The notes below the pieces were generated by a model. That model did not search any database and was not told the origin of the DNA. It saw nothing but the letters and a program-made list of their open reading frames with translations. The position numbers were made by a program, and so were the translations under genes. From JAJECS01 sp034428595 (GTDB lineage: Bacteria > Chloroflexota > UBA11872): 64,000 nt of DNA. Shown piece by piece: positions 16,476 through 25,573 of the stretch (the stretch's first letter is position 1; every line of letters begins with the position of its first letter). The stretch spans positions 1-64,000 of the forward strand of contig DAOUHO010000110.1 in assembly GCA_034428595.1 (NCBI GenBank), given 5' to 3'.

Positions 16476-17591
16476 ATGCTCAGCACTGAGGGATGTCGGG
16501 CGCGCACGCGCCGCTTGCTCGAACGCGTCGACGCCGACGTGGAGACGCTGGTCGTCACGCGGCCCGAGCACGTCTTCTACCTGGCCAACTACATGCCGTC
16601 GCCCAGCGACATTCACCATCGCGCGCCGCAATACCTGGTCATCCAACGCGGCGGACCCACGACGCTCATTCTCGATGGGTTCGCCAAGCTCGACGGCGAG
16701 CCGGCCGTTGATGAGGTCGTCCATGGTCCCTGGCGCGTGGCGGAGCCCGACGAGACCCGCGCCCACTGCACGGCCAGCGCCGCCATCGACCTGATTGGAA
16801 AGCTCGGGAGCCAGATCATCGGCGTCGAGCGTGCCGCGGTGCCCGCCGCCGTCGCCGCCGCGGCGCCCGAGGTTCGAGACATCGAGCCTCACCTCGGCCG
16901 CATGCGCCAGGTCAAGGACCCGGACGAGCTGGAGCTGATCCGCGCCGCCGTGCGGGTCGGCGAGGCCATGCACGCGGCTTCGTGGGAATGTCTGGCGCCC
17001 GGCATGCGCGAGATTGATGCCTACGCCGCCATCGTGACCGCCGGCCTGGAAGTGGCGGAAGGGCCGTTCGTGATGATGTGCGAGTTCATCTCCGGCCCCC
17101 GGGTTGTGCCGCGCCGCGGTGACCCCGGCCCGCGTGTCATGGAGGCCGGTGACAACGTCGTCATGGACCTGTTCCCCTACGTCAACGGCTACCGCTGCGA
17201 CCTCACCAACACCATCACCCTCGGCGGGCGGCCCACGCCGGAGCAGCAGCACGCCTTCGACGCGGTGCACGAGGCGTTGACGGCCTCCGAGGCCATGATT
17301 CGGCCCGGCGTTCGCGCACAGGACATCTACGCCGTGCAGGACGCCGTGCTGCGGCGCGCCAACTCGGACTGGGGACTTCCGGGCCACGCCGGACACTCGC
17401 TCGGACTGGAGCATCCCGAGGCGCCCGATTTCGTGCCCGGCGTCGAAGGCGAGGTGCTGCAGGGCATGGTCATCGCCCTAGAGCCCGGCGCCTACGGCAT
17501 GCCCTTCCACGGCGTGCGCCTGGAGCACAACTACCTCGTCACCGCCGACGGTTTGGAGCGGCTCTCCAACCACCGCCTGGGGCTGGTGTAG
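16476..17591 (+). CDS. M24-family metallopeptidase (Xaa-Pro aminopeptidase/prolidase-like)
   Basis: 371 residues from ATG 16476, chosen because GAGGGAA lies 5 bases before it; the in-frame TTG at 16464 overlaps that site. The N-terminal creatinase-like domain (about 1-140) is followed by the pita-bread domain. Metal ligands are visible in order: MDLFPYVNGYRCDLTNTI (two Asp), GHSLGLEHPE (His), ALEPGAY (Glu) and RLEHNYLVT (Glu). It probably removes residues before proline, or acts on a related amide. Alternatives such as creatinase share the fold. Confidence 0.87.
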   Translation: MLSTEGCRARTRRLLERVDADVETLVVTRPEHVFYLANYMPSPSDIHHRAPQYLVIQRGGPTTLILDGFAKLDGEPAVDEVVHGPWRVAEPDETRAHCTASAAIDLIGKLGSQIIGVERAAVPAAVAAAAPEVRDIEPHLGRMRQVKDPDELELIRAAVRVGEAMHAASWECLAPGMREIDAYAAIVTAGLEVAEGPFVMMCEFISGPRVVPRRGDPGPRVMEAGDNVVMDLFPYVNGYRCDLTNTITLGGRPTPEQQHAFDAVHEALTASEAMIRPGVRAQDIYAVQDAVLRRANSDWGLPGHAGHSLGLEHPEAPDFVPGVEGEVLQGMVIALEPGAYGMPFHGVRLEHNYLVTADGLERLSNHRLGLV

Positions 17592-17630
17592 CAGAGTCCG
17601 AGTAGAGCAGAGTCTGCGCCTCGTACGAGC

Positions 17631-18068
17631 CTAGAGGTGGACGATTTCGAGGTCGCCCCAATGCTGCTGGAGATACTCCGCCACCAGGCGGCGGTGGCAG
17701 TGATCCGGCGTGTCCTCGCTGCATAGCAAGCATCCGTCAGCGAGTGCCTGTTTCACGGTCGACATTTCCTCTATGCGCCGATCGCCCATCAGCGCAAGGA
17801 ATTCGCCCTCATAGGTTGCCCAATCGCGATGCTCCTTGCGGTACGCGTTGAGCATCTCCTTCGTAGGCGCCAGATCGGGCACGTGGACATAATCCATCCG
17901 ACAGATCTTGTCGAGAAAGTACATAAGGTCATCTCGCTTGGCGAAGCCCGCCAGCTGCGAGACGTTGTTCAGCCGCACGTCCACGACTCGCTTCGCGCCC
18001 GAATCGAGCAAGCGCCCAAAGAAATCGGCAGCGGAGGTCTTTGTGAAGCCGATGGTGTAGAGCCTCAA
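17631..18068 (-). CDS. DUF488 family protein (short form), gene 3 of the cassette
   Basis: 145 residues. It begins MRLYTIGFTKTSAADFFGRL, with VVDVRLNNVSQLAGFAK (the DVR motif), YVHVPDLAPTKEML, and near the end CLLCSEDTPDHCHRRLVAEYL. The C..C..HCHR block is the invariant DUF488 signature and looks like a catalytic or metal site. No biochemical function is established for the family. It overlaps the stop of the longer DUF488 gene by 4 bases, so the two are translationally coupled. Confidence 0.82.
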   Translation of the reverse strand: MRLYTIGFTKTSAADFFGRLLDSGAKRVVDVRLNNVSQLAGFAKRDDLMYFLDKICRMDYVHVPDLAPTKEMLNAYRKEHRDWATYEGEFLALMGDRRIEEMSTVKQALADGCLLCSEDTPDHCHRRLVAEYLQQHWGDLEIVHL

Positions 18069-18739
18069 AAGTCATTCTCCCAATCGTCGCCACTTGCGAT
18101 CGGTACCGCGCCGACATGCGCCACCTTCGCCGCCTGACGGGACAGCGCATCGGCGACCAGATCATCGCGGGAGCGTGGCAGACCACCGTTGCCGCGATCC
18201 GCCGTCGCGAACATGTCCATCTGCTCGACAGGGGAGAGCTTGTGCAGGCGCAGCAGCCGGTCCATGGCGGCGGCGTGCTCTTCGAGGCTGCCGTCAGCGT
18301 GAATGTGCGCCACGGCAACACCTCGGTCCACGAGAGCCCTGGCGACCAGCAGGGTGCGGTGACAGTCAAGCGGTTCCTTTTCGGCGCACATCAATGCGAT
18401 GCGACGCTCATCGGCCCCGTGAATGACCTGCCGGATTCCGTCATCGAATGTGTCGCTCTGCGCCAGCCGGTCGTATAGAACGCGTCCGTCGGCGTCATAG
18501 CACGACCGGTCGCTTGGCCGGCCGCCCAACTCTCCACCCATGAAGTCATAGCCGATTCCCACGTTTTCCAGCGCTTCGGACAAGACTCGATGGCTGAAAT
18601 GGGGTGTGTAGCGACTGTACGGCGACGACCGAACGTCCGCGACCTCATCGATGCCATGAGCCCGCAGCAACTCCAGAAACGCTTCGAGCGAATGGTTGGA
18701 GTGCCCGACGGTAAACACGGGATGCTGCGTCACACTCAC
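18065..18739 (-). CDS. DUF488 family protein (long form), gene 2 of the cassette
   Basis: 224 residues. It starts VFTVGHSNHSLEAFLELL, then EVADVRSSPYSRYTPHF (DVR motif), FMGGELGGRP, and IALMCAEKEPLDCHRTLLVA, the C..E..CHR signature. A C-terminal tail of about 60 charged residues has no recognised domain. It lies 12 bases after the dual-OB-like gene and overlaps the short DUF488 gene. Two unequal DUF488 paralogues side by side suggest two subunits or two specificities of one system. Confidence 0.82.
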   Translation of the reverse strand: MSVTQHPVFTVGHSNHSLEAFLELLRAHGIDEVADVRSSPYSRYTPHFSHRVLSEALENVGIGYDFMGGELGGRPSDRSCYDADGRVLYDRLAQSDTFDDGIRQVIHGADERRIALMCAEKEPLDCHRTLLVARALVDRGVAVAHIHADGSLEEHAAAMDRLLRLHKLSPVEQMDMFATADRGNGGLPRSRDDLVADALSRQAAKVAHVGAVPIASGDDWENDF

Positions 18740-18751
18740 GGCACTTCCGCG

Positions 18752-19417
18752 TCAGGGTCTGATGATGGCGGCAATGAGTTTATACGCAAAGCCCTCGAAC
18801 GGCTCGCCCAGGCTAATGGTCAGAAACCTATCCTCGTCTACCACGAATGAGCCAGCCCCCAACTCCGCAGCCGCCTTCTCGCTGACGGGGTCGGTTATGC
18901 GGAGAGAATAGTCGTTACCGTGATACTTGAACTTTCCGCGTAACCGATAAGTATTGCTTGCGATGTTTTGCGATATAAGTACTTCTAGTCTATCGATCTT
19001 GATAAGGCAAAGTGAGCTTCTAAGAGAAAAGGCAAGATCCTCTGGTACTCGGTCGTTGAATCCGCTACGGCTGCTATGTCCGTTGTTCCAGAGTGTCTTG
19101 GCTTGGTCGGCCCACTGCGGCAAGTCATCCCAGCGTATACGACCAACTTTGCCCCAGCGGCGTCCTGGATCGAGTAGCCAGTTTTCCTGCTGATACCCGT
19201 GAGGGTGTGCGCGAGAGACTGGCACATTGATGACATCGAGAACGCACGGCTCGCTGCCGTCCATCAGCCGTCGTTCGGCTGCCGAGACTTCCTCGTGCTC
19301 TCGATTGCTCACTGGCCGCACCCACCCTCCCGGTTGCCTGTTGTCGAGGAGTTGCTTGCCGGCGATACAGCGTCCCCCCAGCTTACGTGAGTTTGCCAGA
19401 CACACGATGCGCTTCAC
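18752..19417 (-). CDS. Dual OB-fold-like protein (DuOB type), gene 1 of the cassette
   Basis: About 221 residues from GTG 19417 (KRIVCLANSRKLGGRCIAGK); the frame is open to an ATG at 19474, but the conserved-looking part starts at the GTG and neither start has a strong ribosome-binding site. WVRPVSNREHEEVS, VLDVINVPV and a second half (YRLRGKFKYHGNDYSLRITDP) give two beta-rich blocks. I place it in the dual OB-containing family from memory, with moderate certainty. The DNA is much more AT-rich than the neighbours. OB folds bind nucleic acid or nucleotides, so it may be the recognition part of a cassette with the two DUF488 proteins. Confidence 0.6.
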   Translation of the reverse strand: MKRIVCLANSRKLGGRCIAGKQLLDNRQPGGWVRPVSNREHEEVSAAERRLMDGSEPCVLDVINVPVSRAHPHGYQQENWLLDPGRRWGKVGRIRWDDLPQWADQAKTLWNNGHSSRSGFNDRVPEDLAFSLRSSLCLIKIDRLEVLISQNIASNTYRLRGKFKYHGNDYSLRITDPVSEKAAAELGAGSFVVDEDRFLTISLGEPFEGFAYKLIAAIIRP

Positions 19418-19712
19418 GGTACTGGATCGTGCAGAAAACCTGTACGCTCGAAATCGTTCGAACAAGCGCATCACGAGCAGTCGTACGAAACACGTCTGAG
19501 CGCCAAATGATAGCGTTTACACGCTCATGGCCGACGATCCCTGGCAACGATCAATCTCGTGGCCTGCTCGAAGATGTGACGTTCTGGCCGATGATTCGCC
19601 TGCCACACAGTCCCAGATGCGCACAGTCCGCTGGCATAGTCGGAGAGTTGACCACGTTGCGCCCATGCGAGAAGGTCAACGCACCACCAATGAATCTGTG
19701 ACGGAGGCGGCG

Positions 19713-20564
19713 ATGGCCGTTGAGGCGGCGACGCGGCAGATTGACGATCGAGACTGGTCGGTGCTGACCCTCGGCGAGCGCATCCGGCAGATCGAGGTCG
19801 AGGGCTACCTGGTCCTACCCGACCTGCTCACGCCCGAGCGGGTGGCGGAGCTCAAGGAGGTCACTGCGACCTGGGAAACCGTCGCCACCGACTACAGCAA
19901 GAGCCAGCAGGTTCGTCCCGGCGTGGAGTTTGCCGGCGGGCTCATCAACGATCTGATCGCCAACCCGCCGACGCTGGAATTCCTGCGCGCGCTCTGCGGA
20001 CCGGACATCATCCTGATGTCGGTGGCCTATGCGCGCTCCGAGCCCGGCCATCCCGGCATCAGCCTGCACACCGACGGCCAGCCCTACGGATCCAAAATCT
20101 TCGGCTACGGCGGCAGCGCGCCCTTCATGGTCCGGGTGCTCTACTACCTCGACGATCTGACGCCCGAGGTCTCGCCGTTTCGCGTCGTGCCGCGGTCCCA
20201 TCTCGCCTTCCACGCCGACGCAAATCCCTATCTCCGCTTCGAGGGCCACCCCGAAGAGGTCATGGTGCCCGCCAAGGCGGGATCTGCCGTGCTGATCAAT
20301 CACCGCGTGTTCCACGGCAACTTTCCCAATACGGGCGATCGGCCGCGGGAGATGCTTGCCATCGCCTACCGGCCCGCCTGGGCGGGACCGCAGGGCGACG
20401 TGCCGGCCTGGGACCCCGACGCCGTGGCGGCGCTGCCCGACCACGTGCGCCCGCTGTTCGCCGATCGCAACACCCGTCACTGGCTTCCCGAGGGCGGCAA
20501 CAAGCCGGCGGGCATGCAGTCCGAGGCGCCGGGAATGAATCCCAGCCGCTGGGAGATGGCTTAG
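19713..20564 (+). CDS. Phytanoyl-CoA dioxygenase (PhyH) family protein
   Basis: 283 residues from ATG 19713, chosen because GGAGG sits 5 bases before it; a longer frame upstream has no family similarity. The double-stranded beta-helix Fe(II)/2-oxoglutarate site is visible as His119-x-Asp121 (HTDGQ) and His201 (NHRVFHGN), with an Arg in DRPREMLAIAYRP for the 2-oxoglutarate carboxylate. It hydroxylates an unknown small molecule using O2. It is convergent with the Gfo/Idh gene, and is one of three PhyH genes in the window. Confidence 0.85.
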   Translation: MAVEAATRQIDDRDWSVLTLGERIRQIEVEGYLVLPDLLTPERVAELKEVTATWETVATDYSKSQQVRPGVEFAGGLINDLIANPPTLEFLRALCGPDIILMSVAYARSEPGHPGISLHTDGQPYGSKIFGYGGSAPFMVRVLYYLDDLTPEVSPFRVVPRSHLAFHADANPYLRFEGHPEEVMVPAKAGSAVLINHRVFHGNFPNTGDRPREMLAIAYRPAWAGPQGDVPAWDPDAVAALPDHVRPLFADRNTRHWLPEGGNKPAGMQSEAPGMNPSRWEMA

Positions 20565-20574
20565 CGGTTCGGCG

Positions 20575-21654
20575 CTAGCCCGAGTCGGGCGGCTCGTTGC
20601 CCCATTCGTAGGAAAGCACGCGCACGTTGCGTTCCTGCAGCGGCAGCGCCACGCGGGCGCCGTCCTGGAGGTGCGACTCGTGGAACGCGAGGCCGAGCTC
20701 GGTGACCAGGCGCGCGCGGTCCAGCCCGCAGATCGAGGGCCGGCCGTCGCGAATCGCGGCCACGAGGTCGCCGACAGCCACGCGGCCCGCATCAGCCAGA
20801 CCGCCTCGGTTGGGCAATTCCAGCGGCTCGGCCGCCAGGCCTTCGCGGCCGAGGAAGCCGAAGCCCTCGCGCACGCGCCACACCAGGGCGTCGTTGGCAT
20901 CGTTGGTCACCAGCAGCCGGCCTTCGGTCCCCAGGACTTCGTAGGCGTGACTCGGCGCGCCCTCGCGCATCACGTGCGCGAACTTGTTCTCGCCCCAGCC
21001 GAACATTCCGCGGCCCGGCGGATCCAGCCGGTCCCGCGCGTCCGGCGGCAGACTGGAGACGTCGTTGACATATCCAGCGGCCCAGGTTGGCTCTGGATGC
21101 CCCGCCAGCGTGAGCATCACGTCCAGCCAGTGGCAGCCGTGGTTGAGCAACTGCGCCAGCCCGAACCCGAACACCGCCTGGACCTCGCCGATCAGCCCGT
21201 CCTCCAGCAGCTTGGCGAGGTGCACGTAGGGCGGCCACCAGGCGCGGTCGAGGCCATAGACCACGCCCACGCCGTTGGCCTCGCACGCGTGGACGATGCG
21301 ATCGACCTCGTCCATCGTCGTGCAGAGCGGCTTCTCGAAGAATATCCCTCGCACTCCCGCCGCCGCGGCCTGCTCGCATTGATCGGCGTGCATGGTTTGC
21401 CGCGTGGCGATGCACACGATGTCGGGATCGACCGCTTCCAGCATGCGCGGGTAGTCGTCGAAATCGGGGATGTGGTCGCCCCAGACCGCCTTGAACGCCC
21501 GGCGCGTTTCGTCGCCGTAGTCGAACACGCCCACAATCTCGGTCTCGGGCACCGCGTCAAACGCCGTCGCCCAGTTGTGGCTCTGGCCCACGCGGTCGAG
21601 CATGCGATGGCAGCCGGAAATCGCCACCCGCAGCGGGCGATCCGAGGTACTCAT
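20575..21654 (-). CDS. Gfo/Idh/MocA family oxidoreductase
   Basis: 359 residues from ATG 21654; the longer upstream frame overlaps the GNAT gene and was dropped. The N-terminal NAD(P) domain shows LRVAISGCHR, then EIVGVFDYGDE, DIVCIATRQTMHADQ and the family motif GIFFEKPLCTTMDE (EKP). The C-terminal alpha/beta domain has NHGCHWLDVMLTLAG with the usual catalytic-site His region. It oxidises or reduces a sugar, inositol or related compound. Eleven bases after the GNAT gene, so both are probably one operon. Confidence 0.87.
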   Translation of the reverse strand: MSTSDRPLRVAISGCHRMLDRVGQSHNWATAFDAVPETEIVGVFDYGDETRRAFKAVWGDHIPDFDDYPRMLEAVDPDIVCIATRQTMHADQCEQAAAAGVRGIFFEKPLCTTMDEVDRIVHACEANGVGVVYGLDRAWWPPYVHLAKLLEDGLIGEVQAVFGFGLAQLLNHGCHWLDVMLTLAGHPEPTWAAGYVNDVSSLPPDARDRLDPPGRGMFGWGENKFAHVMREGAPSHAYEVLGTEGRLLVTNDANDALVWRVREGFGFLGREGLAAEPLELPNRGGLADAGRVAVGDLVAAIRDGRPSICGLDRARLVTELGLAFHESHLQDGARVALPLQERNVRVLSYEWGNEPPDSG

Positions 21655-21665
21655 CTGGGAGCCGC

Positions 21666-22487
21666 CTAGTCTTCCCGGGGCTTGATGTCGTGGTTCATGG
21701 CCCACTCGGGGTAGTACTGGCGCATTTCGGCGCCGGGAGCCGGCGCGCCCAGCGGCTGCGGCGGCATGCGAAACGGTCCGGGCACCGCGATCATTTCGCT
21801 CCAGGTATGGACCAGTCCCAGCGCGCGTGCGAGCCGCGACGAGGGCACGTTCCAGGTCGAGGTCGTCCACCACACCAGCTTGCCCTGCTCCAGAATCCAG
21901 CGCCCTGCCGCCGCCGCCACCGCCCGCCCCATGCCGCGCAGCTGCTGATCGGGCGCCGAGTCGATGCCGATCTCGAGCAGCTCGTCGCTTTCGACGCGAA
22001 TCGCCGCCAACGAGACCAGCTGGCCGTCGTTGAAAATGCCGAATCCCCCGATCGCCTCGTCCACGAAGCAGTGCCAGAAGATCTTGGGATCGGCCATCGA
22101 TCGAATCTCCTCGCCACTGAGATAGACGGGACGCGGGTCGTCCGCTTCGCAAAAGCTCTGCTCGTCGGCCGCCATGCAGAAGTAGGGGCCCCAGCCGGTG
22201 AGTCCGTGGGGAAGCGTGGCCCGGCTGATCTCGTAGGCGCCGTAGATCGAGAAGAGCAGGTCATAGGTCAAGCCGCCGAGGGCCGCCTCTAGCGCCGGCG
22301 CCCAATCCGGTCGGACCGTCACCACGCCGCGGCCCCCGAGCCCCACGGCGAACACCGGGGGCTCAAGCTTCAGGCGCGCGTCCAGAGCGACCACCGGCAC
22401 CGCCGGAGTCGCCAACGCCTCCGGCGAGGCCCCCAGCCGCCCTTCCAGCCAGGGCATCAGGTGCTGACGCAATCGCTCAACTGCCAT
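21666..22487 (-). CDS. GNAT-family acetyltransferase-like protein
   Basis: 273 residues from ATG 22487 (GGAGC ribosome-binding site 9 bases upstream). The C-terminal half (about 150-255) carries the GNAT fold: GGFGIFNDGQLVSLAAIRV, then EIGIDSAPDQQLRGMGRAVAAA (the acetyl-CoA pyrophosphate loop QxxGxG) and a terminal strand with ALGLVHTWSEM. The N-terminal 140 residues are unassigned. The substrate is unknown. It lies upstream of the Gfo/Idh gene in the same unit. Confidence 0.75.
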   Translation of the reverse strand: MAVERLRQHLMPWLEGRLGASPEALATPAVPVVALDARLKLEPPVFAVGLGGRGVVTVRPDWAPALEAALGGLTYDLLFSIYGAYEISRATLPHGLTGWGPYFCMAADEQSFCEADDPRPVYLSGEEIRSMADPKIFWHCFVDEAIGGFGIFNDGQLVSLAAIRVESDELLEIGIDSAPDQQLRGMGRAVAAAAGRWILEQGKLVWWTTSTWNVPSSRLARALGLVHTWSEMIAVPGPFRMPPQPLGAPAPGAEMRQYYPEWAMNHDIKPRED

Positions 22488-22609
22488 GCAGGTCGGCTCC
22501 CGTTGCCGTTGCCGGGCCGTCGCCGCGGAGCCCGACGCCCCGCCAGCTGCGTTCACGGGGGGATCGTAGCAGCCGGTTGCAGCCGCGAGGTCGGGGGTCT
22601 CTTGAATCC

Positions 22610-22636
22610 GTCATTCCCGCGAAGGCGGGAGTCCAT
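22610..22636 (+). repeat. ATTCC/GGAGT hairpin repeat
   Basis: ATTCCCGC (22613-22620), loop GAAG, GCGGGAGT (22625-22632). Same family as the copy at 15300, with C/G exchanged on both arms and one T-G wobble. It lies in the divergent space between the GNAT gene and the pentapeptide gene. Confidence 0.75.
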
Positions 22637-22785
22637 CCTTAAGTCGTCAACCGACGAGTCGAGGGCGTCCGCGGGCGCTGGGACCGCATGCGGCACCCGG
22701 ATTTGATTGGAGCCCATTGCCGCCGCGACCGCGCCGCTGGTCGCGGTGTAACCTTGCGGCAGTCGTCGGTGCCCAGAGGTCGCAG

Positions 22786-23604
22786 GTGAACAACCTCAAG
22801 TTCTTGCTCACCGCCGGTGGCATCGTGCTGTTCTTCGTGGTGATCAGCGGAATGATGTTCTGGGCGGCCGCCACCTGCGGCGAGGTCATGCGGGCGGAAG
22901 CCGAGGCCACGCCGGTGGCCACGCCCGCCTTGCCGCCAGCCGGAACGCAAGCTGCCGACGAGGGCTTCGGTCCGGTACAACTGATCGGCGTGCTCCTGCT
23001 CGGTGGCGGTCTCTATTACTTCTGGCGCCGCCAGCGATCGCTATACGAGTCCATCAAGGCGCGCGAGGGACCGACCCTAAACACGCGCGTTCGCAGTTCG
23101 ATCGCCCAGCTCAACGTCACCGACGAAGGCGAAGCGGTGATCGAGGAGCGCATCCGGGGCATCGAGGAGCTCGGGAAAATCGTGCAGGAGTCTCCGCAGG
23201 ACTATTGGCCCGTGATGGAGGTGCTCAGCCGCTATGTGCGCCAAAACGCTCCGCTCGATGCGGAACGCACGGATGACCCCGAAGTCGTCCGCCCGGACGT
23301 GCAGATGGCCATGACCACGATCGGGGCTCGCCGGCACACGCGGCGCGGCAGTGACCGGCTCAACCTCTCCGAGACGGACCTCCGCGGCGTGCACTTGCCC
23401 GGCGCCCACCTCGAGCGCGTGGACCTCTCAGGGGCGCGACTGGACGGCGCCGTGCTGATCAACGCCCATCTCGAAGAAGCGGATCTGACCGGCGTGAATC
23501 TCACGCGCGCGGATTTGCGCGGCGCTCAGGGTGTTTCCAGCGCCCAGTTGGACGCGGCCATCACCGCCAGCTCGACCCAGCTCCCGGAGGACGTGGCGCC
23601 CTAG
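22786..23604 (+). CDS. Membrane-anchored pentapeptide-repeat protein
   Basis: 272 residues from GTG 22786 (AGAGGT 5 bases upstream). Two hydrophobic segments, about 5-25 (FLLTAGGIVLFFVVISGMMF) and about 64-79 (LIGVLLLGGGLYYFW), are followed by a charged helical region and then pentapeptide repeats from about 190 to 255 (LNLSETDLRGVHLPGAHLER, DLSGARLDGAVL, HLEEADLTGVNL, TRADLRGA), giving a short right-handed beta-helix. The helical part before the repeats (ERIRGIEELGKIV, YWPVMEVLSRYVR) recalls other pentapeptide membrane proteins. Function unknown. Its TAG stop overlaps the dxs stop within CTAG. Confidence 0.75.
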   Translation: MNNLKFLLTAGGIVLFFVVISGMMFWAAATCGEVMRAEAEATPVATPALPPAGTQAADEGFGPVQLIGVLLLGGGLYYFWRRQRSLYESIKAREGPTLNTRVRSSIAQLNVTDEGEAVIEERIRGIEELGKIVQESPQDYWPVMEVLSRYVRQNAPLDAERTDDPEVVRPDVQMAMTTIGARRHTRRGSDRLNLSETDLRGVHLPGAHLERVDLSGARLDGAVLINAHLEEADLTGVNLTRADLRGAQGVSSAQLDAAITASSTQLPEDVAP

Positions 23605-25487
23605 GATGTCGTGGAGCGCCGTTCAAGCGTCAACGGCCAGTCAGCCGCGGACGACTCGTCGCCAATGCGCTGATCCATCAGCCCACGCGCCGCGTCCACG
23701 ATGCCGTCGACGCTCAGCCCGTGCGCCGCGCGCAAGCTGTCCGCGGGTCCGTGATCCAGGAAGCGATCCGGCAGGCCCAGGCGGCTCACCGTGATATCGC
23801 GCCGGCCGTGGTCGGCCAGCAACTCGAGCACGGAGCTGCCGAAGCCGCCCATGCGGTTGTGGTCCTCGATCGTCACCACGCGTCCGGTCCGCTCGGCGGC
23901 CTCCACGATGAGGGGCGCGTCCAGCGGCTTGACAAAGCGCGCGTTGACGACCGTGGCGTGAATGCCGTGGTCGGCGGCCAGGATTTCCGCCGCTTGCAGT
24001 GCCGGATGCACGGCCCACCCAATCGGCAGCAGGGCGATGTCAGCGCCTTCGCGGAGCACCTCGCCGCGACCGATGGGCAGTCGGCGCAGCGGCTCGTCGC
24101 AGGGCACCCCGCGGCCCGCGCCGCGCGAATATCGAATCGCAAATGGCCGATCCGACGCGATGGCGGTTGCCAGCAGGTGCCGGAGCTCGTTCTCGTCCTT
24201 GGGCGCCGCCACCACAAGGTTTGGAATGGCTCGCAGATAGGCCAGGTCGAGCACCCCGTGATGGGTGCGGCCGTCGTCACCCACGACGCCGGCGCGATCG
24301 ACGCCCAGCACGATCGGCAGCTCCTGAATCGCGATGTCGTGCACGATCTGGTCGAACGCGCGCTGGAGGAAGGTCGAATAGATGCACACCACCGGCCGCA
24401 GACCCTGGGTGGCCAGGCCGGCGGCCAGGGCCAGGGCATGGCTCTCGGCGATGCCCACGTCGTGCACGCGGCCCGGCAGCGCCTGCTGCAGGTCCGCGAG
24501 CGCAGTGCCTTCGAGCATGGCCGCGCTCACGGCAACGAGCCGTGGGTCGTCGCGCGCCAGCTCGGCCAGGGTTTGCGCCAGAACCTTGCTATAGCTCGGT
24601 GCGGCGGCGGCTCCCACCGCCTGAGCCGTGCCCGGCTGATGCAGCGTCACCGGATCGCTTTCCGCGGCGGGGAGGCCCCGGCCTTTCTGCGTGAAGACAT
24701 GCACGGCGACCGGTCGACGGAGCGCCTTGGCCGCCTGCAGCGCCTCCTCCAGGGAGCGAAGGTCGTGCCCGTCGATGGGACCCTGATAGGCGAAGCCGAA
24801 CGCCGCAAAGAACTCTTGGGCCGAGCCCGAAGGTGAGGTGGGCGCGGTTTCGCGCTGGGCCGGGGTGAAGCGGCTGTCCGGTGCGGGCGGCGCCCAGTCG
24901 TAGTGCCGACCCTGACCCAAGTTGCGGCCCAGCGCCCCGACGTTCGGCGAGATCGACATCCCGTTGTCGTTCAAAATAAGCACCAGCGGCAAGCCGAGAT
25001 CGCCCGCATGATTGAGCGCCTCGAATACGACGCCCGAGGTGAATGCCCCGTCCCCAATCACCGTGACGACGGAGGCGTCGTCGCCATGGACGCGGCTGGC
25101 GAGGGCCACGCCCGCGCCGGCCGATACGCCCGTGCCGGCGTGCCCGGCGCCGATGACGTCGTGCGGGCTCTCCTCGCGCGCGGCAAATCCCGACAACCCA
25201 CCCGGTTGGCGCAAGCTCTTGAAGTCGTCGGCACGTCCCGTGACAAGCTTGTGCGCGTAGGCTTGGTTGCTCGTGTCCCAGATAATCGGGTCCCGGGGGC
25301 TTTCAAAGACCCGGTGCAGGGCCAGCGTCAGCTCGACCACTCCGAGATTCGAGGCGAGATGACCGCCGTTGGCCTGAACCGTGTCGATGATCTCGGCGCG
25401 GATCTCGTCGGCCAGCGCGGCCAGCTCGTCGTCGGCAAGCTGGCGCAAGTCCGCCGGCTCACCCACGCGATCGAGAATTCGGTTCAC
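23601..25487 (-). CDS. dxs: 1-deoxy-D-xylulose-5-phosphate synthase
   Basis: 628 residues from GTG 25487 (GAGGGGG just upstream), close to the usual 620. The N-terminal thiamine-diphosphate domain has the His of GGHLASNLGVVELT and GDGAFTSG plus NDN (the GDG..NDN cofactor motif); the central pyrimidine-binding domain has DVGIAESHALALAAGLA with the catalytic Glu, then FLQRAFDQIVHD and the DRAG motif (VDRAGVVGDDG); the C-terminal transketolase domain follows. It joins pyruvate and glyceraldehyde 3-phosphate to DXP, the entry of the MEP isoprenoid pathway and a precursor of thiamine and pyridoxal. Convergent with the pentapeptide gene. Confidence 0.93.
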   Translation of the reverse strand: MNRILDRVGEPADLRQLADDELAALADEIRAEIIDTVQANGGHLASNLGVVELTLALHRVFESPRDPIIWDTSNQAYAHKLVTGRADDFKSLRQPGGLSGFAAREESPHDVIGAGHAGTGVSAGAGVALASRVHGDDASVVTVIGDGAFTSGVVFEALNHAGDLGLPLVLILNDNGMSISPNVGALGRNLGQGRHYDWAPPAPDSRFTPAQRETAPTSPSGSAQEFFAAFGFAYQGPIDGHDLRSLEEALQAAKALRRPVAVHVFTQKGRGLPAAESDPVTLHQPGTAQAVGAAAAPSYSKVLAQTLAELARDDPRLVAVSAAMLEGTALADLQQALPGRVHDVGIAESHALALAAGLATQGLRPVVCIYSTFLQRAFDQIVHDIAIQELPIVLGVDRAGVVGDDGRTHHGVLDLAYLRAIPNLVVAAPKDENELRHLLATAIASDRPFAIRYSRGAGRGVPCDEPLRRLPIGRGEVLREGADIALLPIGWAVHPALQAAEILAADHGIHATVVNARFVKPLDAPLIVEAAERTGRVVTIEDHNRMGGFGSSVLELLADHGRRDITVSRLGLPDRFLDHGPADSLRAAHGLSVDGIVDAARGLMDQRIGDESSAADWPLTLERRSTTS

Positions 25488-25573
25488 AATGCCCCCTCGG
25501 CCAAGACCGGCCAACTCCCGATGGTGCCTGCTTTATGACTAACGCGCAAAGCCAGCCTGGCGGCGGTCCGATC

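Noticed and set aside
15270..17414. Very long open frame on the minus strand opposite the epimerase and M24 genes
   Set aside because: Its translation is Arg/Gly/His-rich with no family motif, while both plus-strand genes carry clear motifs. Antisense frames stay open in high-GC DNA.
21655..22152. N-terminal extension of the Gfo/Idh frame
   Set aside because: It overlaps the GNAT gene and lacks family similarity; ATG 21654 gives the normal length.
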